This document shows, piece by piece, positions 35,868 through 51,815 of a stretch of DNA of 64,000 nucleotides. Numbering within the stretch: position 1 is the stretch's first letter; each line of letters begins with the position of its first letter. The notes under the pieces are model-generated. The model searched no databases. It saw only the letters and a list, made by a program, of their open reading frames with translations, and was not told where the DNA came from. A program made the position numbers and the translations under genes. This DNA comes from Chamaelirium japonicum (Eukaryota; Streptophyta; Magnoliopsida; Liliales; Melanthiaceae), in assembly GCA_947650365.1 (NCBI GenBank), contig CANTAL010000210.1:62001-126000 (forward strand), written 5' to 3'.

Positions 35868-38800
35868 AGAATGGATCGTACGGAATGAATTAGAATGGAT
35901 TGTATGAATGAATTAGAATGGATACATTCGTGCGAATGAATTAGAATGGATCATACGAATGAGTAAGAATGGATCGTACGAATGAAATAGAATGGATTGT
36001 ACGAATGAATTAGAATGGATCGTACAAATGAATTAGAATGGATCGTACGAATGAATTAGAATGGATCGTGTGAAAGAATTAGAATGGATTGTATAAATGA
36101 ATTAGAATGAATTCGTATGATCCATTCGAATTCATTCGCACGATCCATTTTAATTCATTCATACGATCCATTCTAATTCAGTCGTACGATCCATTCTAAT
36201 TCATTCGCACAAATGTATCCATTCTAATTCATTCGTACGATCCATTCTAATTCATTCGCACGATCCATTCTAACTCATTTGTACGATCCATTCTAATTCA
36301 TTAGCACGATCCATGCTAATTCATTCGTTTGATCAATTCTAATTCATTAGCACGATCCATTCTAATTCATTCGTACGATCCATTCTAATTCATTCGCACA
36401 AATGTATCCATTCTAATTCATTCGTACGATCTATTCTAATTCATTTGCACGATCCATTCTAATTCATTCGTACGATCCATTCTAATTCTTTCACACGATC
36501 CATTCTAATTCATTCGTACGATCCATTCTAATTCATTCGCACGATCTATTCTAATTCATTCATAGGATCCATTCTAATTCATTCATACGATCTATTCTAA
36601 TTCTTTCGCACGAATGTATCCATTCTAATTCATTCGCACGAATGTATCCATTCTAATTCATTCGTACGATCCATTCTAATTCATTCGTACGATCCATTCT
36701 AATTCATTCGTACGATCCATTCTAATTCATTCATACGATCTATTCTAATTCATTCATACAATCCATTCTAATTCTTTCACACGATCCATTCTAATTCATT
36801 CGTACGATCCATTCTAATTCATTCGCACAATCCATTCTATTTCATTCGTACGATCCATTCTTACTCATTAGTACGATCCATTCTAATTCATTTGCACGAA
36901 TGTATCCATTCTAATTCATTCGTACGAATCCATTCTAATTCATTCGTACAATCTATTCTATTTCATTCGTACGATCAATTCTTACTCATTCGTATGATCC
37001 ATTCTAATTCATTCGGACGAATGTATCCATTCTAATTAATTCATACGATCCATTCTAATTCATTCGTACGATCCATTCTAATTCATTCGTACGATCCATG
37101 CTAATTCATTCGTCCGAACCATTCTAATTCATTCGCACGAATGTATCCATTCTAATTTATTCGTACGATCCATTCTAATTCATTTGTACGATCCATTCTA
37201 ATTCATTCGTAAGATCCATTCTAATTCATTCATACGACCCATTCTAATTCATTCGTACGATCCATTCTAATATATTCGCACGAATGTATCCATTCTAGTT
37301 CATTCGTACGATCCATTCTAATTCATTTGTACGATCCATTCTAATTCCTTCGTACGATCCATTCTAATTCATTCGTACGATTTATTCTAATTCATTCGTA
37401 CGATCCATTCTAATTCATTCGTACGATCCATTCTAATTCCTTCGTATCCATTCTAATTCACTCATACGATCCATTCTAATTCATTCGTATGATCCATTCT
37501 AATTCATTCATACAATCCATTCTAATTCATTCGCACGAATGTATCCATTCTAATTCATTCGTACGATCAGTTCTAATTCATTCACAAAATCTATTCTAAT
37601 TCATTCATACGATCCATTCTAATTTATTCGTACGATCCATTCTAATTCACTCATACGATCCATTCTAATACATTCATACGATCCATTCTAATTCATTTGC
37701 ACGAATATATCCATTCTAATTCATTCGTACGATCCATTCTAATTCCTTCGTACGATCCATTCTAATTCATTCGTACGATCTATTCTAATTCATTCGTACG
37801 ATCCATTCTAATTCATTCGTACGATCCATTCTAATTCATTCATACAATCCATTCTAATTCTTTCACACGATCCATTCTAATTCATTCGTATGATCAATTC
37901 TAATTCATTCGTGCAATCCATTCTATTTCATTCGTACGATCCATTCTTACTCATTCGTACGATCCATTCTAATTCATTCACACGAATGTATCCATTCGTA
38001 CGAATGAATTAGAATAGATTGTACGAATGAATTAGAATGGATCATACGATTGAATTAGAATGGATCGTATGAAGGAATTAGAATGGATCGTACGCATGAA
38101 TTAGAATGGATCGTACGAATGAATTAGAATAGATCGTACGAATGAATTAGAATGGATCGTACGAAGGAATTAGAATGGATCGTACGAATGAATTAGAATG
38201 GATATATTCGTGCAAATGAATTAGAATGGATCGTATGAATGTATTAGAATGGATCGAATGAGTGAATTAGAATGGATCGTACGAATCAATTAGAATGGAT
38301 CGTATGAATGAATTAGAATGGATACATTCGTGCGAATGAATTAGAATTGATCGTACGAATTAATTAGAATGGATCGTGCGAATGAATTAGAATGGATCGT
38401 ACGAATGAATTGAATGGATCGTACGAATGAACTAGAATGGATACATTCGTGCGAATGAATTAGAATGGATCGTACGAATGAATTAGAATGGATCTTACGA
38501 ATGAATTAGAATGGATCGTACGAATGAATTAGAATGGATACGTTCGTGCGAATGAATTAGAATGGATCGGATGAATGAATTAGAATGGATCGTACGAATG
38601 AATTAGAATGGATCAAATGAATGAATTAGAATGGTTACATTCATGCAAATGAATTAGAATGGATCGTACGAATGGATTAGAATGGATCGTACGAATGGAT
38701 TAGAATGGATACATTCGAGCGAATGAATTAGAATGGATCGTACGAATGAATTAGAATGGATCGTACGAATGGATTAGAATGGATCCTACGAATGGATTAG

Positions 38801-39980
38801 AATGGATACCTTTGTGCATATGAATTAGAATGGATCGTACGAATGAATTAGAATGGATCATATTAATGAATTAGAATGGATCATACGAATGAATTAGAAT
38901 GGATACATTCGTGCGAATGAATTAGAATGGATCGTGCGAATCAATTAGACTGGATCGTGCGAATGAATAAGAATAGGTCATACGAATGAATTAGAATGGA
39001 TCGTACGAATTAATTAGAATGGATACATTCGTGCGAATAAATTAGAATGGATTGTATGAATGAATTAGAATGGATCGTACGAATGAATTAGAATGGATTA
39101 TACGAATTAACTAGAATGGATCAGACGAATGAATTAGAATGGATCGTAAGAATGAATTAGAATGGATCGTACGAATGAATTTGAATGGATACATTCGTGC
39201 GAATGAATTAGAATGGATTGTGCGAATGAATAAGAACAGATCGTGCGAATGAATTAGAATGGATCGTACGAATGAATTAGAATGGATCGTGCGAATGAAT
39301 TAGAATGGATCGTACGAATGAATTAGAATGGATACATTTGTGCGAATGAATTAGAATGGATCGTACGAATGAATTAGAATGGATTGTATGAATGAATCAG
39401 AATGGATCATACGAATGAATTAGAATGGATCGTGCGAATGAATTAGAATGGATCGTACGAATGAATTAGAATGGATCGTATGAATGAACTAGAATGGATA
39501 CATTCGTGCGAATGAATTAGAATAGATCGTACGAATGAATTAGAATGGATCGTACGAATGAATTAGAATGAATCTTACGAATGAATTAGAATGGATCGTA
39601 CGAATGAATTAGAATGGATCGTACGAATGAATTAGAATGGATACATTCGTGCGAATGAATTAGAATGGATCGGACGAATGAATTAGAATGGATCGTACGA
39701 ATGAATTAGAATGGATCGTCTGAATGAATTAGAATGGATCGTACGAATAAATTAGAATGGATACAATCGTCCGAATGAATTAGAATGGATCATACGAATG
39801 AGTAAGAATGGATCGTACGAATGAAATAGAATAGATTGTACGAATGAATTAGAATGGATCCTACGAATGAATTAGAATGGATCGTGTGAAAGAATTAGAA
39901 TGGATTATATGAATGAATTAGAATAGATCGTATGAATGAATTAGAATGGATCGTGCAAATGAATTCGAATGGATCGTACG

Positions 39981-40210
39981 AATTCATTCTAATTCATTCA
40001 TACAATCCATTCTAATTCTTTCACACGATCTATTCTAATTCATTCATAGGATCCATTCTAATTCATTCGTACAATCTATTCTATTTCATTCGTACAATCC
40101 ATTCTTACTCATTCGTATGATCCATTCTAATTCATTCGTACAATCTATTCTATTTCATTCGTACGATCCATTCTTACTCATTCGTATGATCCATTCTAAT
40201 TCATTCGGAC
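39981..40210. repeat. Empty-site satellite paralogue of the retrotransposon insertion
   Basis: The monomer order on both sides of the insertion is found here without the element. Bases 14741-14859 align to 39981-40099, a constant offset of 25,240. Bases from 27949 continue from 40100; for example, the CATTCGGACG variant is 102 bp further on in both. The target pentamer CGATC corresponds to CAATC at 40095-40099. Confidence 0.87.
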
Positions 40211-43200
40211 GAATGTATCCATTCTAATTTATTCGTACGATCCATTCTAATTCATTCGTACGATCCATTCTATTTCTTTCATACGATCCATTCTAATTCA
40301 TTCATACAATCCATTCTTATTCTTTCACACGATCCATTCTAATTTATTCGTAGGATCCATTCTAATTTATTCGTACAATCTATTCTATTTCATTCGTACG
40401 ATCCATTCTTACTCATTCGTATGATCCATTCTAATTCATTCGGACGAATGTATCCATTCTAATTTATTCGTACGATCTATTCTAATTCATTCGTACGATC
40501 CATTCTAATTCATTCGTACGATCCATTCTAATTCATTCATCCGATCCATTCTAATTCTTTCGCACGAATGTATCCATTCTAATTCATTCGTCCGATCCAT
40601 TCTAATTAATTCGCACGAATGTATCCATTCTAATTCATTCGTACGATCCATTCTAATTCATTCGTACGATCCATTCTAATTTATTCGTAAGCTCCATTCT
40701 TATTCATTCGTACGATCCATTCTAATTCATTCGTACGATCCATTCTAATTCATTCGCACGAATGTATCTATTCTAGTTCATTCGTACGATCCATTCTAAT
40801 TCATTCATACGATCCATTCTAATTCATTCGCACGATCCATTCTAATTTATTCGTATGATCCATTCTAATTCATTCATACGATCCATTCTAATTCATTCGT
40901 ACGATCCATTCTAATTCATTCGCACAAATGTATCCATTCTAATTCATTCGTACGATCCATTCTAATTCATTCGCATGATCCATTCTAATTCATTCGTACG
41001 ATCCATTCTAATTCTTTCACACGATCCATTCTAATTCATTCGTACGATCCATTCTAATTCATTCACACGATCCATTCTAATTCATTCGTACGATCCATTC
41101 TAATTCATTCATGCGATCCATTCTAATTCATTCGTACGATCCATTCTAATTCATTCGCACAAATGCATCCATTCTAATTCATTCGTACGATCCATTCTAA
41201 TTCATTTGCACGATCCATTCTAATTCATTCGTAGGATCCATTCTAATTCATTCGTACGATCTGTTCTTATTCATTCGCACAATCCATTCTAATTCAATCG
41301 CACGAATGTATCCATTCTAAATTATTCGTACGATCCATTCTAATTCATTCGTACGATCCATTCTAATTCATTCGTATGATCCATTCTAATTAATTCGTAT
41401 GATCCATTCTAATTCATTCATATGATTCATTCTAATTCATTCATACAATCCATTCTAATTCATTCGTACGATCCATTCTAATTCACTCATACGATCCATT
41501 CTAATACATTCATATGATCCATTCTAATTCATTTGCACGAATATATCCATTCTAATTCATTCATACGATCTATTCTAATTCATTCGTACGATCCATTCTA
41601 ATTCATTCGCACGAATGTATCCATTCTAATTCATTCGTACGGTCCATTCTAATTCATTCGTACGATCCATTCTAATTCATTCGTATGATCCATTCTAATT
41701 AATTCGTATGATCCATTCTAATTCATTCGTACGATCCATTCTAATTCATTCATACAATCCATTCTAATTCATTCGTACGATCCATTCTAATTCACTCATA
41801 CGATCCATTCTAATACATTCATACGATCCATTCTAATTCATTTGCACGAATATATCCATTCTAATTCATTCGTACGATCCATTCTAATTCCTTCGTACGA
41901 TCCATTCTAATTCATTCGTACGATCTATTCTAATTCATTCGCACGATCCATTCTAATTCATTCGTACGATCCGTTCTAATTCTTTCACACGATCCATTCT
42001 AATTCATTTGTACGATCCATTCTAATTCATTCGTGCAATCCATTCTATTTCATTCGTACGATCCATTCTTACTCATTCGTACGATCCATTCTAATTCATT
42101 CACACGAATGTATCCATTCGTATGAATGAATTAGAATAGATTGTACGAATGAATTAGAATGGATCGTACGAATGAAGTAGAATGGATCGTACGAAGGAAT
42201 TAGAATGGATCGTACGAATGAATTAGAATGGATCGTACGAATGAATTAGAATAGATCGTACGAATGAATTAGAATGGATCGTACGAAGGAATTAGAATGG
42301 ATCGTATGAATGAATTAGAATGGATATATTCGTGCAAATGAATTAGAATGGATCGTATGAATGTATTAGAATGGATCATATGAGTGAATTAGAATGGATC
42401 GTACGAATGAATTAGAATGGATTGTATGAATGAATTAGAATGGATCATACGAATTAATTAGAATGGATCATACGAATGAATTAGAATGGATCGTACGAAT
42501 GAATTAGAATGGATCGTACGAATGAATTAGAATGGATACATTCGTGCGAATGAATTTGAATGGATTGTGCGAATGAATAAGAACAGATCGTGCGAATGAA
42601 TTAGAATGGATCGTACGAATGAATTAGAATGGATCGTGCGAATGAATTAGAATGGATCGTACGAATGAATTAGAATGGATACATTTGTGCGAATGAATTA
42701 GAATGGATCGTTCGAATAAATTAGAATGGATCGTACGAATGAATTAGAATGGATCGTGCGAATGAATTAGAATGGATCGTACAAATGAATTAGAATGGAT
42801 CGTGTAAAAGAATTAGAATGGATCGTACGAATGAATTAGAATGGATCGTGCGAATGAATTAGAATGGATCGTACGAATGAATTAGAATGGATACATTTGT
42901 GCGAATGAATTAGAATGGATCATACGAATGAATTAGAATGTATCGTATGAATGAATTAGAATGGATCGTACGAATGAATTAGAATGGATCGTGCGAATGA
43001 ATTAGAATGGATCGTGCGAATGAATTAGAATGGATCGTACGAATGAACTAGAATGGATACATTCATGCGAATGAATTAGAATGGATCGTACGAATGAATT
43101 AGAATGGATCGTACGAATGAATTAGAATGGATCGTACGAATGAAATAGAATGGATACATTCGTGCGAATGAATTAGAATGGATCGTACGAATAAATTAGA

Positions 43201-46200
43201 ATGGATCGTATGAATGGTTTAGAATGGATACATTCGTGCGAATGAATTAGAATGGATCGGACGAATGAATTAGAATGGATCGTACGAATGAATTAAAATG
43301 GATCAAATGAATGAATTAGAATGGTTACATTCATGCGAATGAATTAGAATGGATCGTACGAATGGATTAGAATGGATCATACGAATGGATTAGAATGGAT
43401 ACATTCGTGCGAATGAACTAGAATGGATCATACGAATGAGTAAGAATGGATCGTACGAATGAAATAGAATGGATTGTACGAATGAATTAGAATGGATCGT
43501 GCGAATGAATTTGAATGAATCGTACGAATGAATTAGAATGGATCGTGCTAATGAATTAGAATTGATCGTATGAATGAAATAGAATGGATTGTACGAATGA
43601 TTTAAAATAGATCATACGAATGAATTAGAATGGATCGTACGAATGATTTAGAATGGATACATTCGTGCGATTGAATTAGAATGGATCATACGAATGAGTA
43701 AGAATGGATCGTACGAATGAAATAGAATGGATCATATTAATGAATTAGAATGGATCGTACGAATGAATTAGAATGGATACATTCGTGCGAATGAATTAGA
43801 ATGGATCGTGCATGAATGTATCCATTCTAATTCATTCGTACTATCCATTCTAATTCATTAATATGATCCATTCTAATTCATTCGTACGATCCATTCTAAT
43901 TCATATGCACAAAGGTATCCATTCTAATCCATTCGTAGGATCCATTCTAATCCATTCGTACGATCCATTCTAATTCATTCGTATGATCCATTCTAATTCA
44001 TTCGTACGATCCATTCTAATTCATTCGTACGATCCATTCTAATTCATTCGCATGACTGTAACCATTCTAATTCATTCATTCTAATTCGTACGAATGAATT
44101 ATAATGGATACATTCGTGCGAATGAATTAGAATTGATCGTACCAATGAATTAGAATGGATCATGCGAATGAATTAGAATGGATCGTACAAATGATTTAGA
44201 ATGGATACATTCGTGCGATTGAATTAGAATGGATCATACGAATGAGTAAGAATGGATCGTACGAATGAAATAGAATGGATCATATTAATGAATTAGAATG
44301 GATCGTACGAATGAATTAGAATGGATACATTCGTGCGAATGAATTAGAATGGATCGTGCATGAATGTATACATTCTAATTCATTCGTACTATCCATTCTA
44401 ATTCATTAATATGATCCATTCTAATTCATTCGTACGATCCATTCTAATTCATATGCACAAAGGTATCCATTCTAATCCATTCGTAGGATCCATTCTAATC
44501 CATTCGTACGATCCATTCTAATTCATTCGTACGATCCATTCTAATTCATTCATACGATCCATTCTAATTCATTCACACGAATGTATCCATTCTAATTCAT
44601 TCATACGATCCATTCTAATTCATTCGTACGATCCATTCTAATTCACTCATACGATCCATTCTCATACATTCATACGATCCATTCTAATTCATTTGCACGA
44701 ATATATCCATTCTAATTTATTCGTACGATCCATTCTAATTCCTTTGCACGACCATTCTAATTCATTCGTACGATCCATTCTAATTCATTCGTACGATCCA
44801 TTCTAATTCCTTCGTACGATCCATTCTAATTCATTCGTACGATCCATTCTAATTCTTTCACACGATCCATTCAAATTCATTCGTACGATCCATTCTAATT
44901 CATTCGTGCAATCCATTCTATTTCATTCGTATGATCCAATCTTACTTATTCGTACGATCCATTCTAATTCATTCACACGAATGTATCCATTCGTACGAAT
45001 GAATTAGAATAGATTATACGAATGAATTAGAATGGATCATACGAATGAATTAGAATGGATCGCACGAAGGAATTAGAATGGATCGTACGAATGAATTAGA
45101 ATGGATCGTACGAATGAATTAGAATAGATCGTACGAATGAATTAGAATGGATCGTACGAAGGAATTAGAATGGATCGTACGAATGAATTAGAATGGGTAT
45201 ATTCGTGCAAATGAATTAGAATAGATCGTATGAATGTATTAGAATGGATCGTATGAGAGAATTAGAATGGATCGTACAATGAATTAGAATGGATCGTATG
45301 AATGAATTAGAATGGATACATTCGTGCGAATGAATTAGAATTGATCGTACGAATGAATTAGAATGGATCATGCGAATGAATTAGAAAGGATCGTACGAAT
45401 GAATTAGAATGGATCGTACGAATGAACTAGAATGGATACATTCGTGCAAATGAATTAGAATCGATCGTACGAATGAATTAGAATGGATCGTACGAATGAA
45501 TTAGAATGGATCTTACGAATGAATTAGAATGGATCGTACGAATGAATTAGAATGGATCGTACGAATGAATTAGAATGGATACATTCGTGCGAATGAATTA
45601 GAATGGATCGGACGAATTAATTAGAATGGATCGTACGAATGAATTAGAATGGATCAAATGAATGAATTAGAATGGTTACATTCATGCGAATGAATTAGAA
45701 TGGATCGTACGAATGGACTAGAATGGATCGTACGAATGGATTAGAATGGATACATTCGAGCGAATGAATTAGAATGGATCGTACGAATGAATTAGAATGG
45801 ATCGTACGAATGGATTAGAATGGATCCTATGAATGGATTAGAATGGATACTTTTGTGCATATGAATTAGAATGGATCGTACGAATGAATTAGAATGGATC
45901 ATATTAATGAATTAGAATGGATCGTACGAATGAATTAGAATGGATACATTCGTGCACGATCCATTCTAATTCATTCGCACGAATGTATCCATTCTAATTC
46001 ATTCGTACGATCCATTCTAATTCATTAATATGATCCATTCTAATTAATTCGTACGATCCTTTCTAATTCATATGCACAAAGGTATCCATTCTAATTCATT
46101 CGTACGATCCATTCTAATTCAGGATAGTACGAATGAATTTGAATGGATACATTCGTGCGAATGAATTAGAATTGATCGTACGAATGAATTAGAATGGATC

Positions 46201-48842
46201 GTGTGAATGAATTAGAATGGATCGTACGAATGAATTAGAATGGATCGTACGAATGAACTAGAATGGATACATTCGTGCGAATGAATTAGAATGGATCGTA
46301 CGAATGAATTAAAATGGATCTTACGAATGAATTAGAATGGATCGTACGAATGAATTAGAATGGATACATTCGTGCGAATGAATTAGAATGGATCGGACGA
46401 ATGAATTAGAATGGATCGTACAAATGAATTAGAATGGATCAAATGAATGAATTAGAATGGTTACATTCTTGCGAATGAATTAGAATGGATCGTACGAATG
46501 GATTAGAATGGATACATTCGAGCGAATGAATTAGAATGGATCGTACGAATGAATTAGAATGAATCGTACGAATGGATTAGAATGGATCCTACGAATGGAT
46601 TAGAATGGATACCTTTGTGCATATGAATTTGAATGGATCGTACGAATGAATTAGAATGGATCATATTAATGAATTAGAATGGATCGTACGAATGAATTAG
46701 AATGGATACATTCGTGCGAATGAATTAGAATGGATCGTGCGAATCAATTAGACTGGATCGTGCGAATGAATAAGAATAGATCATACGAATGAATTAGAAT
46801 GGATCGTACGAATGAATTAGAATGGATCATACGAATGAATTAGAATGGATCGTACGAATGAATTAGAATGGATCGTATGAATGGATTAGAATGGATCATA
46901 CGAATGAATTAGAATGGATCGGGCGAATGAATTAGAATGGATCGAACGAATGAATTAGAATGGATATATTCGAACGAATGAATTAGAATAGATCGTAGGA
47001 ATGAATTAGAATGGATCATATGAATGAATTAGAATGGATCGTACGAATGAATTAGAATGGATCGTACGAACGAATTAGATTGGATCATATGAACGAATTA
47101 GAATGGATCATACGAATAAATTAGAATGGATACATTCGAGCGAATGAATTAGAATGGGTCGTACGAATGAATTAGAATAGATCATAGGAATGAATTAGAA
47201 TGGATCGTGCAAATGAATTAGAATGGATACATTCGTGCGAATGAATTAGAATGGATCGTGCGAATGAATTAGAATGGATCGTACGAATGAATTAGAATGG
47301 ATATATTTGAACGAATAAATTAGAATGGATTATACGAATGAATTAGAATGGATCGTACGAATGAAATAGAATGGATAGTGCGAATGAATTAGAATCGATC
47401 GTACGAATAAATTAGAATGGATCGTACGAATAAATTAGATCATATGAATGAATTAGAATGGATCGTACGAATGAATTAAAATGGATACATTCGAGCGAAT
47501 GAATTAGAATAGATCGTAGGAATGAATTAGAATGGATCGTACGAATGAATTACAATGGATACATTTGTTAGAATGAATTAGAATGGATCGTACGAATGAA
47601 TTAGAATGCATCGTACGAAAGAATTAGAATGGATATATTCATGCGAATGAATTAGAATGGATCGTACGAATGAATTACACTGGATCGTACGAATGAATTT
47701 GAATGGGTACATTTGTGCGAATGAATCTAAATGGATTGTATGAATGAATTACAATGGATCATACGAATGAATTAGAATGGATCGTACGAATGAATTAGAA
47801 TAGCTCATACGAATGAATTAGAATGAATCGTATGAATGAATTAGAATGGTTACATTCGTGCGAATGAATTAGAATAGATCGTACGAATGAATTAGAATGG
47901 ATCATACGAATAAATTAGAATGGATCGTGGGAATGAATTAGAATGGATCGTACGAATGAATTAGAATGGATCCACCGAATGAGTCAGAATGGATCATACG
48001 AATGAATTAGAATGGATTGTGCGAATGAATTAGAATGGATCGTATGAATGAATAAGAATGGATCGTACGAATGAATTAGAATGGATCGTGCGAATGAATT
48101 AGCATGAATCGTACGAATGTATTAGAATGGATCGTACGAATGAATTAGAATGAATCGTACGATCCATTCTAATTCAATCGTCCGATCCATTCTAATTCAT
48201 TCGCATGAAAGTATCCATTCTAATTCATTCGTACAATCCATTCTATTTCATTTGTATGATCCATTCTTACTCATTCGTATGATCCATTCTAATTCATTAG
48301 TATGATCCATTCTAATTCATTCGTAAGATCCATTCTAATTCATTCGCACGATCCATTCTAATTCATTCATACGATCCATTCTAATTCATTCCTACAATCC
48401 ATTCTAATTCATTCGCCCGATCCATTCTAATTCATTCATACGATCCATTCTATTCGAATGGATCATGCGATCCATTCGAATTCATTCGCACGATCCATTC
48501 TAATTCATTCATACGATCCATTCTAATTCATTCATACAATGCATTCTAATTCTTTCACACGATCCATTCTAATTCATTCGTACGATCCATTCTAATTCAT
48601 TCGTACAATCCATTCTATTTCATTTGTACGATCCATTCTTACTCATTCGTATGATCCATTCTAGTTCATTCGTACGATCCATTCTTATTCATTTGTACGA
48701 TCCATTCTAATTCATTCGTACAATCCATTCTATTTCATTCGTACGATCCATTCTTACTCATTCGTATGATCCATTCTAATTCATTCGCACGAATGTATCC
48801 ATTCTAATTCATTCATACAATCCATTCTAATTCATTCCGTAT

Positions 48843-48892
48843 GATCCATTCTAATTCATTCGTACGATCGTACGAATGAATTAGAATGGATC
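48843..48892. repeat. Perfect 50-bp palindrome without spacer at an R-to-F flip
   Basis: The arms 48843-48867 and 48868-48892 are exact reverse complements of 25 bp each, centred on CGTACGA|TCGTACG. The arms are ordinary satellite monomers in opposite orientation. Confidence 0.93.
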
Positions 48893-49729
48893 GTCCGAAT
48901 GAATTAGAATAGATTGTGCGAATGAATTAGAATGGATCGTACGAATGAATTAGAATGGATCGTACGATTGAATTTGAATGGATCATACGAATGAGTAAGA
49001 ATGGATCGTACGAATGAATTAGAATGGATCGTACGAATGAATTAGAATGGATCGTACGAATAAATTAGAATGGATACATTCGTCCGAATGAATTAGAATG
49101 GATCATATGAATGAGTAAGAATGGATCGTACGAATGAAATAGAATAGATTGTACGAATGAATTAGAATAGATCCTACGAATGAATTAGAATGGATCGTGT
49201 GAAAGAATTAGAATGGATTGTATGAATGAATTAGAATGGATCGTATGAATGAATTAGAATGGATCGTGCGAATGAATTCGAATGGATCATACGAATTCAT
49301 TCTAATTCATTCATACAATCCATTCTAATTCTTTCACACGATCCATTCTAATTCATTCGTACGTTCCATTCTAATTCATTAGCACGATCCATGCTAATTC
49401 ATTCGTTCGATCAATTCTAATTCATTAGCACGATCCATTCTAATTCATTCGTACGATCCATTCTAATTCATTCGCACGATCCATTCTAATTCATTCATAG
49501 GATCCATTCTAATTCATTCATACGATCTATTCTAATTCTTTCGCACGAATGTATCCATTCTAATTCATTCACACGAATGTATCCATTCTAATTCATTCGT
49601 ACGATCCATAATAATTCATTCGCACGATCCATTCTAATTCATTCGTACGATCAATTCTAATTCATTCGCACGAATGTATTCATTCTAATTCATTTGTACG
49701 ATCCTGAATTAGAATGGATCGTACGAATG

Positions 49730-51510
49730 AATTAGAATGGATACCTTTGTGCATATAAATTAGAATGGATCGTACGAATGAATTAGAATGGATCATATTA
49801 ATGAATTAGAATGGATCGTACGAATGAATTAGAATGGATACATTCGTGCGAATGAATTAGAATGGATCGTGCGAATCCATTAGACTGGATCGTGCGAACG
49901 AATAAGAATAGATCTTACGAATGAATTAGAATGGATCGTACGAATTAATTAGAATGGATACATTCGTGCGAATGAATTAGAATGGATTGTATGAATGAAT
50001 TAGAATGGATCGTACGAATGAATTAGAATAGATCATACGAATTAATTAGAATGGATCATACGAATAAATTAGAATGGATCGTACGAATGAATTAGAATGG
50101 ATCGTACGAATGAACTAGAATGGATCGTATGAATGAACTAGAATGGATACATTCGTGCAAATGAATTAGAATGGATCGTACGAATGAATTAGAATGGATC
50201 GTACGAATGAATTAGAATGGATCTTACGAATGAATTAGAATGGATCGTACGAATGAATTAGAATGGATCGTACGAATGAATTAGAATGGATAAATTCGTG
50301 CGAATGAATTAGAATGGATCAGACGAATGAATTAAATTGGATCGTACGAATGAATTAGAATGGATCAAATGAATGAATTAAAATGGTTACATTCATGCGA
50401 ATGAATTAGAATGGATCGTACGAATGGATTAGAATGGATCGTACGAATGGATTAGAATGGATACATTCGTGCGAATGAATTAGAATGGATTTTATGAATG
50501 AATTATAATGGATCGTACGAATGAATTAGAATGGATCGTATGAGTGAATTAGAATGGATACGAAGGAATTAGAATGGATCGTACGAAGGAATTAGAATGG
50601 ATCATACGAATGAAATAGAATGGATCGTACGAAGGAATTAGAATGGATCGTACGAAGGAATTAGAATGGATCGTACGAATGAATTAGAATGGATATATTC
50701 GTGCAAATGAATTAGAATAGATCGTATGAATGAATTAGAATGGATCGTATGAGTGAATTAGAACGGATAGTACGAATGAAGTAGAATGGATCGTATGAAT
50801 GAATTAGAATAGATACATTCGTGGGATTGAATTAGAATGGATCGTATGAATGAATTAGAATAGATTGTGCGAATAAATTAGAATGGATCGTACGAATGAA
50901 TTAGAATGGATACATTCGTGTGAATAAATTAGAATGGATTGTATGAATGAATTAGAATGGATCGTACGAATGAATTAGAATGGATCGTACGAATGAATTA
51001 GAATAGATTACGCGAATGAATTAGAATGGATCGTGCGAATGAAATAGAATGGATACAAATGAATTAGAATGGATCATACGAATGAATTAGAATGACGATC
51101 CATTTTACTCATTCGTATGATCCATTCTAATTTATTCGCACGAATGTATCCATTCTAATTCATTCGTACGTCTAATTCATTTGTACGGTCCATTCTAATT
51201 CATTCGCACAATCCATTCTATTTCATTCGTACGATCCATTCTTACTCATTCGTATGATCCATTATGGATACATTCGTGCGAATGAATTAGAATGGATCAT
51301 ACGAATGAGTAAGAATGGATCGTACGAATGAAATAGAATAGATTGTGCGAATGAATTAGAATGGATCGTACGAATGAATTAGAATGGATTATGTGAAAGA
51401 ATTAGAATGGATTGTATGAATGAATTAGAATAGATCGTATGAATGAATTAGAATGGATCGTACGAATGAATTAGAATGGTTCGTACGAATGAATTAGAAT
51501 GGATCGTACG
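49730..51510. repeat. Higher-order satellite segment, copy 2 (partner at 8370)
   Basis: Monomer-by-monomer partner of 8370-10150. It includes the run of GAAGG-type monomers (50560-50670), the inverted insert of about 171 bp at 51094-51265 and the forward stretch after it. The shared internal inversion shows that whole multi-monomer blocks were copied, not single monomers. Confidence 0.85.
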
Positions 51511-51815
51511 AATGAATTAGAATGGATACATTCGTGCGAATGAATTAGAATGGATACATTCGTGCGAAAGAATTTGAATAGATCGTATGAATGAATTAGA
51601 ATGGATCCTATGAATGAATTAGAATGGATCGTGCAAATGAATTAGAATGGATCGTACGAATGAATTAGAATGGATCGTGCTAATGAATTAGAATTGATCG
51701 AACGAATGAATTAGCATGGATCATGCTAATAAATTAGAATGGAACGTACGAATGAATTAGAATGGATCGTGTGAAAGAATTAGAATGGATTGTATGAATG
51801 AATTAGAATGAATTC

